Shown: piece by piece, positions 33,640 through 43,287 of the stretch
How the letters are laid out: each line of letters opens with the position of its first letter
How positions within the stretch are numbered: the first letter of the stretch is position 1
From: an uncultured Geobacteraceae bacterium
Lineage (GTDB): Bacteria > Desulfobacterota > Desulfuromonadia > Geobacterales > Pseudopelobacteraceae
DNA length: 43,592 nt
Assembly: GCA_903876875.1 (NCBI GenBank)
Contig: CAIRBT010000185.1
Coordinates: 1-43,592, forward strand
Direction: 5' to 3'
Notes under the pieces: generated by a model
Databases searched by the model: none
Told to the model about the DNA's origin: nothing
Seen by the model: the letters and a program-made list of their open reading frames with translations, nothing else
Made by a program: the position numbers and the translations under genes

Positions 33640-36600
33640 TTAAACGCGACGACAGCCGGGTCCGGCAATACTACTCCTGCCGCCGGTGTGGGGGGTGACC
33701 TGTATTTGTGTACTGATTCGCTCTTTTAAGGCGGATACATGGGAGATAATGCCGATAAGCTTGCCATCCTGCTGCAACCCGGCAAGGGTCTCAACGGCGG
33801 TATCTAAGGCTTCTTCATCCAGGGTACCGAATCCTTCATCCAGAAAAAGCGAGTCCACGCGGACGTTTTTACTGGCCATATGTGAAAGCCCCAGTGCCAA
33901 TGACAGACTGACAATAAAACTTTCCCCACCGGAGAGGTTCTTGGTAGAGCGGATCTCACCGGCCTGGTAGTTATCTACCACGTTCAGCTCCAGTGGTTGG
34001 CCGATGTCGCGTATAAGAAGATAGCGGTCCGTCATCTTCTGCAATTGCCGGTTTGCGTGGCCAACCATCATTTCAAAGGTCAGCCCCTGGGCGAAATTAC
34101 GGAATTTTTTACCGTCAGCCGAACCGATAAGTTCATGGAGAAGATCCCACCGTAAACATTCCCGTTTTTGGGCGTCTATGGCCTCGGCCCGTTCCTGACA
34201 CTGTTGTTTCAGGTTACTGTTGTCGCTCAATTTCTGATGAATGCCACCAATCTCCAACTGAAGTTCTTTCTGGTCGGTGATCAAAATGGAGAGAGCCTGT
34301 GTGAGATCAATGCGGGATTGATCGGTAACATTACGTAATTTCTCTGTCTCCAGCAATCTGGTTTTCTCGCGGTGCCGCGAAGATAGCTCGATATGCTCGT
34401 CAGACAGCTTCTGGGCCTGCTGCGCGAGAGCAGTACGTTCATTTTCCGGCAGACATGCCGCCAGATAGCAGAGTTCATCGGCGAAACCAAACCCATCAAG
34501 CCGGGTACGGAAGGATGCTTCGGCAGTGTGTACCAGCGGTGAGCGGTCAGTGAGCGCTGTATGCAACGCTTCGATTCTCTGTTGTAAATTCCCACGCTCT
34601 TGAGTCACCCGGTTCAATGTCAGCCGGGAGGTTTCAAGGTTCTTTTCGGCGGTGTCTCTCGCCGCCGACAGAAGTATCTCCTCAGCGTCCGGATTCCTGT
34701 CGCCAAAAAGCTCCTGGCGTTCACTCCGCAAGGCAGCCTGCTCACCCTGCAAAACGGAGTACAGTGCCTGCTGCCTCGTGACCTCCATCACCGTTTGGTT
34801 CACCTGCTCTGCTTGGTGAAGCGTTTGCAGTTCACCTACCGTGATCTGCTGTTCCAGTCCCCGTTTTTCCTCTTGTTTTGCCAGCCATGTATCACGTCGG
34901 CAGATCAGCTCTGCCCGAATCTGCTCCAGAAGGTCACTGGACAGGGAATTGATGCCATACCCTGCAAGCTCCTGCTGTAATGCCGCCAGTAGGTTTATCC
35001 GCTGTGCTTCGAGGGCTTCGGCCTCTTGTGTGACACGTTCACGCTGCTGGAGTGCTGAATCCTTATTGTGTGTGGCCGTGTGGGCATGCTGTTCTGCCAG
35101 CACGACAGAATCCCTTGTTTTTTCAAGTGATTCCCGCAGCACTGCAAGCTCTTTTTCTAACGTTTCGGCACTGCGGACAATGTTTGCAACATAGTTTAGT
35201 GTATCTTCACGCTCCTGCCGAAGGTGCCGTACAATATCAAACAGATCGGGGGCAGCCCCATCAATGTTCAAAAACTCGCACTGCTGGTTAATCACCGCTT
35301 CTGAAACCGCAAGGCTTTCAGCACACGCCTGTTGCTTTGTTATGAGTTGCTCACGGTCTTTTGTACGTTCAGCCAACAAAATTCTTTGCTGGGCAATTGT
35401 TTCATTTACTCCCTTCAGAACGGCTCTGGCCTTAAGCAGCAGAGCAGTGGTTTCATCGGCAACGGGAATATTCCCCTCAGCAAAGGGATGTTCAAGGGCA
35501 CCGCATAATGGGCAGCATTCTCCATCCTGAAGGTGGTGGCGCGCCTCTTGGTAACTCTGAATTTTTGTGAGGAGAGAGAGCTGTGTTTCAAGCAAACTCA
35601 CCTCTCGTTCCAGGGCGGCACTCTGTTCGTTATGGGTCAGCAACTGTTCCGTGAGGGTCGCGTGTTGTGCCACAAGTTCATCATGTTGCCTGCCGAACAA
35701 CAGAAGGGAAGACCTCATATCAGCGCACGACCGGGCAGCTTCTCTGACAGTATCAAGGCGTGACATGCTCTCCGTCAGTGACGACATCCGACTCCGCCAC
35801 TCGGGCAGCTCCTGATCTTCAAGGGTGGTGGCAAGAAGACGTTGCTGTTCGGCACAGGCATGTTTACTCAGCTCAAAGCCGCTTTGCAGTGCGGTCAGTT
35901 TTTCAGTCAGCCCACTCCATATGTGTGTGGTTTCTGTCACCTGACGGCCGGCTGTGGCAACCTCTTCGCGTTTGAGCGTATGCTGTCTGTTCAGAGTAAT
36001 CACCCCGTCGATTCTTCCCTGAATCCCGGTGAGATTTTCAACCAGTGCCCCATCTGCCCCGGTCACCGCGAGATGTTCAAACAGACCTTCAAGGGTTTTC
36101 CTGTTGCTCTCGAGGGAGGCAACATCGTGCTCCTGTTTCAGCCGAAGTGCGGCAAGTGCCTTTTCTGACGCAGAGATCACCTCCGCAGCTGACATGAGCG
36201 GCTTGTCTTTTTCCTGAATTTTGAGATCAAGCTCCCGTACGTTACGGATGATAAATGAAGCGTCATGTTGCTCACGCTTCCTCGCAGCAAGCTGTTCACC
36301 AGCCAGCTCCACCGTTGCTTGCGCATTTTTCACCAATTCAGTATGGATCGGGAGCAGCTCAAGACATTCCCCATGAACAGCGGTATCCGTCTCCTGTACA
36401 CGTCGCAGGGCGGTCAGCCCCGCATAATCGCCCGACAACTCCAGGCCGTGGATAGCCCGTTGCAGCCTCTCCTGTTCCGGTGCAAAGCTCAGTTGCCGTA
36501 GTTGCCACTGCTGCTTTTCTTCAGTAACAAGCAGTAATTCCTGCTCAAGCCGGGCAATTCCCTCAAGCCATGCGATGGCGTGATGTGTCTGTGCAACCCT

Positions 36601-37311
36601 CTGACTGAGTTCCGTGTCGAGGCCGGTTTTCTCCTCCAGACGACCCTTCAGGTGCCGTTCATCCTCCTCGCTCAGAAGTTGCATCCCGGCAAGCTCCGCC
36701 AACAGTAAATCGAGTTTTTTCCGTTCACCAGAGCGGGTTTCATGGACACGTATGGAAATCTTACTATAAATTTCCGTTCCGGTAATCTGTTCCAGAATGG
36801 GGGCTCTCTCATCGGGTGCCGCTTGCAGAAACGCTGCAAAGCCCCCCTGGGCAAGCAGCATGGAGCGGGTAAAACGGTCAAAATCCATGCCGGTCACCGC
36901 TTCAATTTGTTCCCCAACCCCCCGCAGCTTTGACTCAAAAATCTGTCCGGAATCGGCATTGGCAATTTCATGTTTTGGTGACTGGAGCTCTCCATCCGGC
37001 TTTCTGCGGGAGCGGTGTTGACTCCAGTGGCAGCGGTAGCGACCGGTCTGGGTCTCAAACGTTACCTCGGCAAAACATTCGCCGGTCTGCCGGGACATAA
37101 TTTCGTTGCCGCTTCTGGTGACTTTGGTAAGGCGGGGGGTACGGCCATAAAGGGCCAGGCAGATGGCGTCGAGGATTGTCGTTTTGCCCGCACCGGTCGG
37201 ACCGGTAATAGCAAAAATGCCGTCGGAGGTGAAGGCCGGCTTGGTTAAGTCGATTTCCCATTCACCGGCCAGTGAATTCAAGTTTTTGAACCGTACCTGT
37301 TGGATGCGCAT
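33640..37311 (-). CDS. sbcC: SbcC nuclease subunit (SMC/Rad50-like ATPase)
   Basis: The 1223-residue protein has an N-terminal ABC half with Walker A 'GPTGAGKTT' (37-45), very long coiled coils, and a zinc hook 'CPLC' near residue 600 ('GECCPLCGALEHPF'). The C-terminal half carries the signature 'LSGGESFIVSLSLALGLS' (about 1120) and Walker B with 'LFLDEGFGTLDEEAL'. With SbcD it forms the Mre11-Rad50-type complex that cuts hairpins and blocked DNA ends. ATG 37311 follows GGGGGG. It is 11 bases behind sbcD. Hairpin cleavage is notable given the many long palindromes nearby. Confidence 0.95.
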   Translation of the reverse strand: MRIQQVRFKNLNSLAGEWEIDLTKPAFTSDGIFAITGPTGAGKTTILDAICLALYGRTPRLTKVTRSGNEIMSRQTGECFAEVTFETQTGRYRCHWSQHRSRRKPDGELQSPKHEIANADSGQIFESKLRGVGEQIEAVTGMDFDRFTRSMLLAQGGFAAFLQAAPDERAPILEQITGTEIYSKISIRVHETRSGERKKLDLLLAELAGMQLLSEEDERHLKGRLEEKTGLDTELSQRVAQTHHAIAWLEGIARLEQELLLVTEEKQQWQLRQLSFAPEQERLQRAIHGLELSGDYAGLTALRRVQETDTAVHGECLELLPIHTELVKNAQATVELAGEQLAARKREQHDASFIIRNVRELDLKIQEKDKPLMSAAEVISASEKALAALRLKQEHDVASLESNRKTLEGLFEHLAVTGADGALVENLTGIQGRIDGVITLNRQHTLKREEVATAGRQVTETTHIWSGLTEKLTALQSGFELSKHACAEQQRLLATTLEDQELPEWRSRMSSLTESMSRLDTVREAARSCADMRSSLLLFGRQHDELVAQHATLTEQLLTHNEQSAALEREVSLLETQLSLLTKIQSYQEARHHLQDGECCPLCGALEHPFAEGNIPVADETTALLLKARAVLKGVNETIAQQRILLAERTKDREQLITKQQACAESLAVSEAVINQQCEFLNIDGAAPDLFDIVRHLRQEREDTLNYVANIVRSAETLEKELAVLRESLEKTRDSVVLAEQHAHTATHNKDSALQQRERVTQEAEALEAQRINLLAALQQELAGYGINSLSSDLLEQIRAELICRRDTWLAKQEEKRGLEQQITVGELQTLHQAEQVNQTVMEVTRQQALYSVLQGEQAALRSERQELFGDRNPDAEEILLSAARDTAEKNLETSRLTLNRVTQERGNLQQRIEALHTALTDRSPLVHTAEASFRTRLDGFGFADELCYLAACLPENERTALAQQAQKLSDEHIELSSRHREKTRLLETEKLRNVTDQSRIDLTQALSILITDQKELQLEIGGIHQKLSDNSNLKQQCQERAEAIDAQKRECLRWDLLHELIGSADGKKFRNFAQGLTFEMMVGHANRQLQKMTDRYLLIRDIGQPLELNVVDNYQAGEIRSTKNLSGGESFIVSLSLALGLSHMASKNVRVDSLFLDEGFGTLDEEALDTAVETLAGLQQDGKLIGIISHVSALKERISTQIQVTPHTGGRSSIAGPGCRRV

Positions 37312-37322
37312 CGAAAGCCCCC

Positions 37323-38561
37323 CTATTCCGCCATGGTGTCTTGTTCAGAGAGAGCCGTCAGGGTCTCCTGATAGGCACGGAGCAGTTCCGGGCGTTGTTC
37401 TTCCGGCACGTTATGCAGCGACATGCAGCGTTCAAACACCTCATGTTCGTTCAGGTCATCCAATGTTTCCTCCTGAGGAGTTTGTCCGAGTATTCTGTCG
37501 ATAATGCGGCTGTTTTTTACCCGCAGAATTTCCATATGGGAACCTTTGGTGGCCGTATCCAATCGTTCCCGCAAATCACCGATGATTTCGTCTCCTTCGT
37601 AGATCACTTCGAGCCATGCGTGGGAGCCGGTTGCCGACAGTTCGAGTATCCGGTTGGCAATAGAGCCCCAGTTCCCCTTGACACGTTCAAGCCTTTGAAA
37701 CACCGGCACATCGATGACCTGGACCGTCGCAGCTGAATTATGAAATTCAACCTGGCAAACACTCTTCTGCTGTTTCGCCTCGCCAAAGCCCATGGGGAGA
37801 GGCGAGCCACTGTAACGGATAACCTCGGAACCATTCACTTTTTGCGGCACATGGAGATGCCCGAGCGCCAGATATGTGAAGCACTCAGGGAATATTTTCG
37901 TGGTAATGTGAGCCAGTGATCCGACATAGAGTTCTTTCACACCATCACCATCAACGGTCTGCCCCCCGGCTGCAAAGAGATGACCCGTGGCAACAATCGG
38001 GATAGCAGATCCGACGTGAGCTTTTTTCTGTTCCGCCAGTGCCCCAATGGCTGAATAATGGCTCCGAATACCTTCGATCAGCTTTGATTCCTTGTCCTCG
38101 ATACTCTCACCAGCTTCCGCCACACGGATATCCCGGTCACGGAGATATGGCACAGCACAGACAATCAGCTCTGGCACACCCTTTGTATCAGAGAGTACCA
38201 GCACTTCATCTTCCGGTGATTCGGTCGCATGACCGACCACATGGACGTCAAGAACCTTGAGCAGCTCACGGGGGGCATTCAGGAAGGAAGGGGAGTCGTG
38301 GTTGCCTGCAACAACCACCACATGACGACAGGGTGAAGCAGCTATCCGGCAGAGGAAACGGTAATATAACTCCTGGGCGCGATTGCTTGGAGCAGTGGTA
38401 TCAAAGACATCGCCAGCGACTAGAAGGACATCAATCTCATTGTGTAGAATCGTCTCAGACAGCCAGGTCAGAAACGCCGCGAATTCTTCGTAGCGTTTTC
38501 TACCATACAGGGTGCGGCCGATGTGCCAGTCGGATGTGTGGAGAATTTTCATAATATCCAT
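37323..38561 (-). CDS. sbcD: SbcD nuclease subunit
   Basis: The 412-residue protein is the Mre11-like nuclease of the SbcCD complex. It has all metallophosphatase motifs near the N-terminus ('HTSDWHIGR', 'VAGDVFD', 'VAGNHDSP') and 'GHLH' further on, followed by a C-terminal capping region that contacts SbcC. The start could be ATG 38561 or ATG 38552 ('MKILHTSDWHIG'); neither has a strong ribosome binding site, and the second matches the usual family start. It lies 23 bases after the GmrSD-like gene. Confidence 0.95.
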   Translation of the reverse strand: MDIMKILHTSDWHIGRTLYGRKRYEEFAAFLTWLSETILHNEIDVLLVAGDVFDTTAPSNRAQELYYRFLCRIAASPCRHVVVVAGNHDSPSFLNAPRELLKVLDVHVVGHATESPEDEVLVLSDTKGVPELIVCAVPYLRDRDIRVAEAGESIEDKESKLIEGIRSHYSAIGALAEQKKAHVGSAIPIVATGHLFAAGGQTVDGDGVKELYVGSLAHITTKIFPECFTYLALGHLHVPQKVNGSEVIRYSGSPLPMGFGEAKQQKSVCQVEFHNSAATVQVIDVPVFQRLERVKGNWGSIANRILELSATGSHAWLEVIYEGDEIIGDLRERLDTATKGSHMEILRVKNSRIIDRILGQTPQEETLDDLNEHEVFERCMSLHNVPEEQRPELLRAYQETLTALSEQDTMAE

Positions 38562-38584
38562 TTGTAATCAGAGTCTTCTTACAA

Positions 38585-40303
38585 CTACATAAACTCTACA
38601 CGCCATATTCCAGCCGCCACATCAGCCATACGGCTTTGCCGGGAATATATCTTGCTTTCATTCCATTCATTATAATGTTCTGATATTGCTTGTGTAATTT
38701 GAAAATAACTGTGGGAGTAGAGTATCCGTTTACTGTCGTAATCGCCGTTTCCCGCACGCCGATTAACTTTTGTCTCAAGCAGTGTCATATTGCCAAGCCG
38801 ATAGAGTAAACGAGCCTGCTGAGACTCTTCAATGTGTGACCATGCATCGGATGGATTCTCTGGCAGGATATGTTCCAGATTGTAGGTAGCACGTTCAAAA
38901 TCAAAGGCCCGACCCGAGCGTTGTTTTTCAATTTGAAAGAGGATATACTGTACAGTTTTCCGATTTCTGGAGTTTGTCGTGGGTAATTCCTTGTCAGCAA
39001 AAGCGGCCTTAAACACATCGTCTTCAGGATAGACACACCTGAGTGCATTCACTATGGAATGATACGTCGAAAACGTCCCGTCGGAAACCTTCCAGGCGAC
39101 TTCATTATACGTCCGTTCCTGCTCATGTGTTTGCAGGTTACAGATCACGTTGTATCGAAAGGAGATAACCGCAACTACCCGGAGTATCCGTGAAAAAAGC
39201 TGGCGTTCTGCTCCAAAAAAGCGTTCATAACAGGCCAACAGCAATGCCAGTGGCTGTCGTACGTCACACATTACAAGGTGCTGTAACGCCTGCCGTTCCT
39301 CGGTACCCCACAGAGGATCCAGAGGGTCGTGCAAGGCTCCGTACATTGCCGCACTCTGATCAAGCCCCCTCATAATTTCAAACGCCGACTCTCGGGTAGT
39401 CACTGTGCGACGGATGGCGTTGAAGAGGTCGCCCTTACGTACCAGCTTGTACCGACTGTTCCAGTATACCCGTAAAAACTCAGGAAAACTTTCACTCCCC
39501 AGCAATCCGACGATTCTTTCCCAACGTTCCTCAAGGGCTTTTAATTCGGTTTCATGGGAATCAGAACAGCTGATGACTGAAAACAGATAGTTTTTAAGCA
39601 AATCGGTGGAAGAAAGCCGCACCCCACGAGAATTAAGTGTTTCAAACACCTTAAAAGCGTTAAGTTCATCGGTCACGGTAATGACGGTAAAAAAGAGCTT
39701 ATCCACCAAACGATCGATACAAGCCGCCACCGTTTCACCGCTATCAGCACCGTTACCCGCAGAACGTTTCAGTTTATCCTTGAACCAGTAAAATGCCGAG
39801 CGGAGCAGATGTTCAGAAGCATTCAAACCACGTTGCGGCAATGTAACAAGGGTAACCAGATAGGTTTGATAGTAGCGATTATTGTGACGGTTAAGTTCTA
39901 ACTTGGAACGGGGCACCAGAGAGACCGGATCCACATAGCCAATGTAACTGTTCTGAAGATTATCTTTACGTCTCCGGTTTCTGTCCCCATCCAAACCTGA
40001 TGCCACCAGATCGTCCAGGTGTCCCAGTGCAGCCAGAATCAGGATACTGATGGTGGTGATACGTTGTTGACCATCAATAATATCAAACTTCTTACTATCC
40101 GGTGATTGCAGTACAAGATACCCCATATAATGGGTTACTTCTCCGTTATCATCTGACAAACCACATATATCCTGCCAGAGATCATCCCACTCATCCTCAC
40201 CCCATGAATAGTCACGCTGAAAGGGAGGTACACGGTAGATAAGGCCATTTCCCAACAACTGGCGAAATGTTTGATTTGCGGTAGCAAAATTCATAATTGA
40301 CAT
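38585..40303 (-). CDS. GmrSD-like DUF262/DUF1524 protein, probable anti-phage nuclease
   Basis: The 572-residue protein has an N-terminal DUF262 domain (ParB-like NTPase/nuclease fold) with 'YRVPPFQRDYSW' (23-34) and 'IDGQQRITT' (76-84). Its C-terminal DUF1524 HNH-type domain has 'LEHILPEN' (His478), 'YRLGNMTLLE' and 'NRRAGNGDYDSKR'. This is the single-chain GmrSD arrangement of type IV restriction, which uses NTP and cuts modified phage DNA; some members defend against other phages. ATG 40303 has GGGAGG eight bases upstream. It sits between ybeY and sbcD with 12- and 23-base gaps, so it is probably co-transcribed. No other defence gene is visible here, so it looks like a solitary insertion. 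Confidence 0.88.
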   Translation of the reverse strand: MSIMNFATANQTFRQLLGNGLIYRVPPFQRDYSWGEDEWDDLWQDICGLSDDNGEVTHYMGYLVLQSPDSKKFDIIDGQQRITTISILILAALGHLDDLVASGLDGDRNRRRKDNLQNSYIGYVDPVSLVPRSKLELNRHNNRYYQTYLVTLVTLPQRGLNASEHLLRSAFYWFKDKLKRSAGNGADSGETVAACIDRLVDKLFFTVITVTDELNAFKVFETLNSRGVRLSSTDLLKNYLFSVISCSDSHETELKALEERWERIVGLLGSESFPEFLRVYWNSRYKLVRKGDLFNAIRRTVTTRESAFEIMRGLDQSAAMYGALHDPLDPLWGTEERQALQHLVMCDVRQPLALLLACYERFFGAERQLFSRILRVVAVISFRYNVICNLQTHEQERTYNEVAWKVSDGTFSTYHSIVNALRCVYPEDDVFKAAFADKELPTTNSRNRKTVQYILFQIEKQRSGRAFDFERATYNLEHILPENPSDAWSHIEESQQARLLYRLGNMTLLETKVNRRAGNGDYDSKRILYSHSYFQITQAISEHYNEWNESKIYSRQSRMADVAAGIWRVEFM

Positions 40304-40315
40304 CTACCGGCCTCC

Positions 40316-40774
40316 CTACCCCAGCAACCCCTCAGCTTCGAGAATACCAAACAGCTCCTGCTCTTTCTGCTCCATTTTCACCGCTTCCGCTTCCCCGCTC
40401 CGCTCGTGATCGTAGCCGCAGAGGTGCAGAATACCATGCATAAGCAGAAAAGAAAGGCGGCCAAAAAATGTCTGGCCGCACTCCTCCGCTTCGCGGGCGG
40501 CGGTGTCCGCCGAAATAATGACGTCCCCCAGGGCGTGGGGGTTGATGCCGCCGCACTCCCCTTCCTGCAACGAAAACGAGATCACGTTGGTCGGCCGGTC
40601 TTTGCCCAGATATTCCCGGTTGACAATACGCATGGAACGGTCACCAACAACGGACAGGGACAGCTCCGTGCCATCAGGACATGCCAAGGCGCTTAAGATT
40701 CTCTCCGCTACTTTTTTGAGCTGTCGACTCTTGAACGGGTGGCGACGTTGACGGTTGTTCAGCAGTATCTCCAT
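40316..40774 (-). CDS. ybeY: Endoribonuclease YbeY
   Basis: The 152-residue protein carries the zinc motif 'HGILHLCGYDHER' (H-x3-H-x5-H) and the family core 'LGKDRPTNVISFSL' and 'LGDVIIS'. YbeY acts in 16S rRNA maturation and ribosome quality control. ATG 40774 was chosen because GGGAGGAG precedes it and 'MEILLNNRQRR' matches the family start. The first 101 bases overlap, in another frame, the end of the 7TM-HD gene (stop at 40674), an unusually long overlap for neighbouring genes. Confidence 0.93.
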   Translation of the reverse strand: MEILLNNRQRRHPFKSRQLKKVAERILSALACPDGTELSLSVVGDRSMRIVNREYLGKDRPTNVISFSLQEGECGGINPHALGDVIISADTAAREAEECGQTFFGRLSFLLMHGILHLCGYDHERSGEAEAVKMEQKEQELFGILEAEGLLG

Positions 40775-43115
40775 GGGGCACTCCTCCCTGAGTGACCTTT
40801 GCTTGGTCACGCTGTTCAGTTTTTTTGTTCCGATCTCCCCCCTTGTAGGCGGGCTCCGGATATTCGATGCGATGGTGGAAAATGCCGTTCAAAATGACGG
40901 TAAAACTTTTGGCTATTTCATGAAGGTTCTTCAAAGTAAGCTCGCACTCGTCAAGCTGACCATCGATAAAAATGTTGTTAATCAGCTTCTGCACCAGCCC
41001 CTGAATTCGGTCGGAGGTCGGATTTACCAACGTACGTGAAGCAGCCTCAACGCAGTCAGCCAACATGACGATACCGGCTTCACGGGTCTGGGGCTTGGGG
41101 CCCGGATAACGGAAATCCTTTTCCTCAACCGTATGACCAGAGATGGCAGCCTGGCTTTTGGCACGTTCGTAAAAGAATTTAATAAGCCCGGTGCCATGGT
41201 GCTGACGGATAATATCGATAATCGGCTGCCCCAACCGATGTTCCCGTGCCAGTTCAGCCCCCTCCTTGATATGGGAAATCAGAATCAGGGCACTCATGCT
41301 GGGAGCCAGTTTGTCGTGACGATTCTCTTCCCCCCCCTGGTTTTCAATAAAATAAAGCGGTTTATTCCCTTTACCGATGTCGTGATAATAGGCCGAAACC
41401 CGTGCCAGCAGCGGATTGGCACCGATTGACTCGGCAGCCGCCTCCACCAGATTCCCCACCACCACACTGTGATGGTAGGTACCGGGAGCCTTGACCATCA
41501 GTTCACGTAGCACGGGGGAATTAAGGTTGGCCAACTCCAGCAGTTTGATATCGGTGGTGTACTGGAAGAGTGTTTCTATCAATGGAATGAAACCGGAGAC
41601 AAAACCGGCACAGAGAAAACCACTCAGCAGGGCGAAAAACGCCACGTAGGCGGTCTGCAGGGTAAAAATAGCGTTATTAAAGGTTTGGAATGACAGGGCC
41701 AGTGCCAGATTGACCACCGAAACCTTGATACCAGCCGCATAGATGGTACCCCGACTTGAACAGTGACGAACCCCATGGGCACCGACGATACTCCCCAGCA
41801 ACGAGTAAATGACCACCAGCATGTCGTTCTCGAACATGATCCCCAGTAGTGGTGCCAGAATGGCACAGTAGACCAGGGCAACTTCCGAGTTGATGAATAA
41901 GCGGACGATCATGGCTCCGGCGGCAAACGGGAACAGGTAGAAATAGCTGGATACGGCTATTGTCGGAAACACCGGCCCGATATTATGGGAAATAAGCAGA
42001 GCCGTTTTAAAGCAGATAAAGCTGATGGCGATCAGCAGTGAAATAAGCAGCACATCTTTGTTGGTTGGATTAAATTTACGGATGTTTTTACAGGCAAACC
42101 GGTAGGGGAAATAGAAGAGCACCAGAATCAGGGCAAAGGTGCCGCAGGCTTTATAGATCAGGGTGTCACTGCGGTGAATGCCAAAAATTGCTTCCAGTTT
42201 ATGGGCCTGTTCGATGGTAATCCGCTCGCCAACCCTCACCACCATCTCCCCCTTCTGGAGTTTGAAGAGCACCGGCCTAACCACCTCCATGGCCCGGCGG
42301 GCACGTACTTCGGATGCTTCCCGGTTGTAGAACAGATTGGGAAGCAGAATTCTGCTGATAATGGCTGAAATCCGGGCGGTATCACCTTCCCCCCCCACCC
42401 CTTTGTAACTCCAGGACGAGACCGACTTCCGGGCGTCCCCTATTTCCGTGACCCCATCGGCAAAATCGCCCCCTTCAAAGGGGTGACCGTTATTGTCGGT
42501 GATTTCAAGCCCCCGATGGCTGTCGGTCTGAAAAACTTTTTTATCAAGTACGATCTTTTGGCGATACAGTTCATCAAGCAGCTCGGTTACCGCAGTCTGA
42601 AAAATCTTGACCGATTTAATCCGGGTCAGTGCCTTGATTTCCCCTTCGCTCAGATCGGTATCCAGTATCGGCACCAGCAGAGCCCGCCACTGTGCGACAG
42701 TTTTTTCGGCAGCACCTCCATGGATGCCATGAACAAGGATGACCGCCTGGCTGATTTTGTCGGCAAGTGCCGTGGCCACCTGTCCATTCAGGTTGTACAC
42801 CACCGGCGCACCATTGCCGGCATCCTTACGCCGCTGTTCGGTGAGAGCCTTATCCTCAACCAGCAGATCCTGGGTAACCCGGATATCCGAAACGGCAATT
42901 TCACCGACTTTAAATGAGAGATTGGCGGAATTCTGAACCGGAAGAATGGTAAGCGTCAAGAGCAGTGCCGTTGACACCAGCAGCACAAAGCGGTTACGCC
43001 GGGCTGTTTCGGCGTTGGAAAACCGCTTGACGATTTTGTCCAGCACGTTTGACCCAAACTGGCTGAGATTGATCAGAAAGTTTTGTTCCTGTTTTCGGCT
43101 TGGTTGTTCAGACAT
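40674..43115 (-). CDS. 7TM-HD phosphohydrolase (PgpH-like)
   Basis: The roughly 813-residue membrane protein has an N-terminal membrane helix, a large 7TMR-HDED extracellular domain, a seven-helix membrane block (about 320-500) and a cytoplasmic HD domain with 'YYHDIGKGNKPLYF' (about residue 577) and an upstream metal His in 'GTYHHSVV'. This is the PgpH layout; PgpH in Listeria degrades c-di-AMP, so the same is likely but not shown here. The C-terminal 50 residues are polar and low in complexity and overlap ybeY. The start could be ATG 43115 or GTG 43130; neither has a strong ribosome binding site. The gene pair with ybeY is conserved in many bacteria. Confidence 0.9.
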   Translation of the reverse strand: MSEQPSRKQEQNFLINLSQFGSNVLDKIVKRFSNAETARRNRFVLLVSTALLLTLTILPVQNSANLSFKVGEIAVSDIRVTQDLLVEDKALTEQRRKDAGNGAPVVYNLNGQVATALADKISQAVILVHGIHGGAAEKTVAQWRALLVPILDTDLSEGEIKALTRIKSVKIFQTAVTELLDELYRQKIVLDKKVFQTDSHRGLEITDNNGHPFEGGDFADGVTEIGDARKSVSSWSYKGVGGEGDTARISAIISRILLPNLFYNREASEVRARRAMEVVRPVLFKLQKGEMVVRVGERITIEQAHKLEAIFGIHRSDTLIYKACGTFALILVLFYFPYRFACKNIRKFNPTNKDVLLISLLIAISFICFKTALLISHNIGPVFPTIAVSSYFYLFPFAAGAMIVRLFINSEVALVYCAILAPLLGIMFENDMLVVIYSLLGSIVGAHGVRHCSSRGTIYAAGIKVSVVNLALALSFQTFNNAIFTLQTAYVAFFALLSGFLCAGFVSGFIPLIETLFQYTTDIKLLELANLNSPVLRELMVKAPGTYHHSVVVGNLVEAAAESIGANPLLARVSAYYHDIGKGNKPLYFIENQGGEENRHDKLAPSMSALILISHIKEGAELAREHRLGQPIIDIIRQHHGTGLIKFFYERAKSQAAISGHTVEEKDFRYPGPKPQTREAGIVMLADCVEAASRTLVNPTSDRIQGLVQKLINNIFIDGQLDECELTLKNLHEIAKSFTVILNGIFHHRIEYPEPAYKGGDRNKKTEQRDQAKVTQGGVPHGDTAEQPSTSPPVQESTAQKSSGENLKRLGMS

Positions 43116-43164
43116 ATTTGCAAACGCCACGTGAATGAATGGGATTGGGTTTAATTAAGTTCAA

Positions 43165-43193
43165 ATTGTAGTCTGAATACCAAAACGTGTCAA
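43165..43193 (-). promoter_or_regulatory. Sigma-70 promoter of the 7TM-HD/ybeY string
   Basis: On the minus strand, -35 TTGACA (43193-43188) and -10 TACAAT (43170-43165) have the ideal 17-base spacing. Transcription would start near 43158, leaving a short leader of about 40 bases before ATG 43115. This is the best sigma-70 promoter in the window. Confidence 0.75.
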
Positions 43194-43287
43194 CAAAACT
43201 GCTACGGTGGGGTTACGAAGGGGGGAATCCTCTTGTTGAATAAACATTGTTGGACACATCCTCTACGGCAAATTTCCCCTACCCCCC

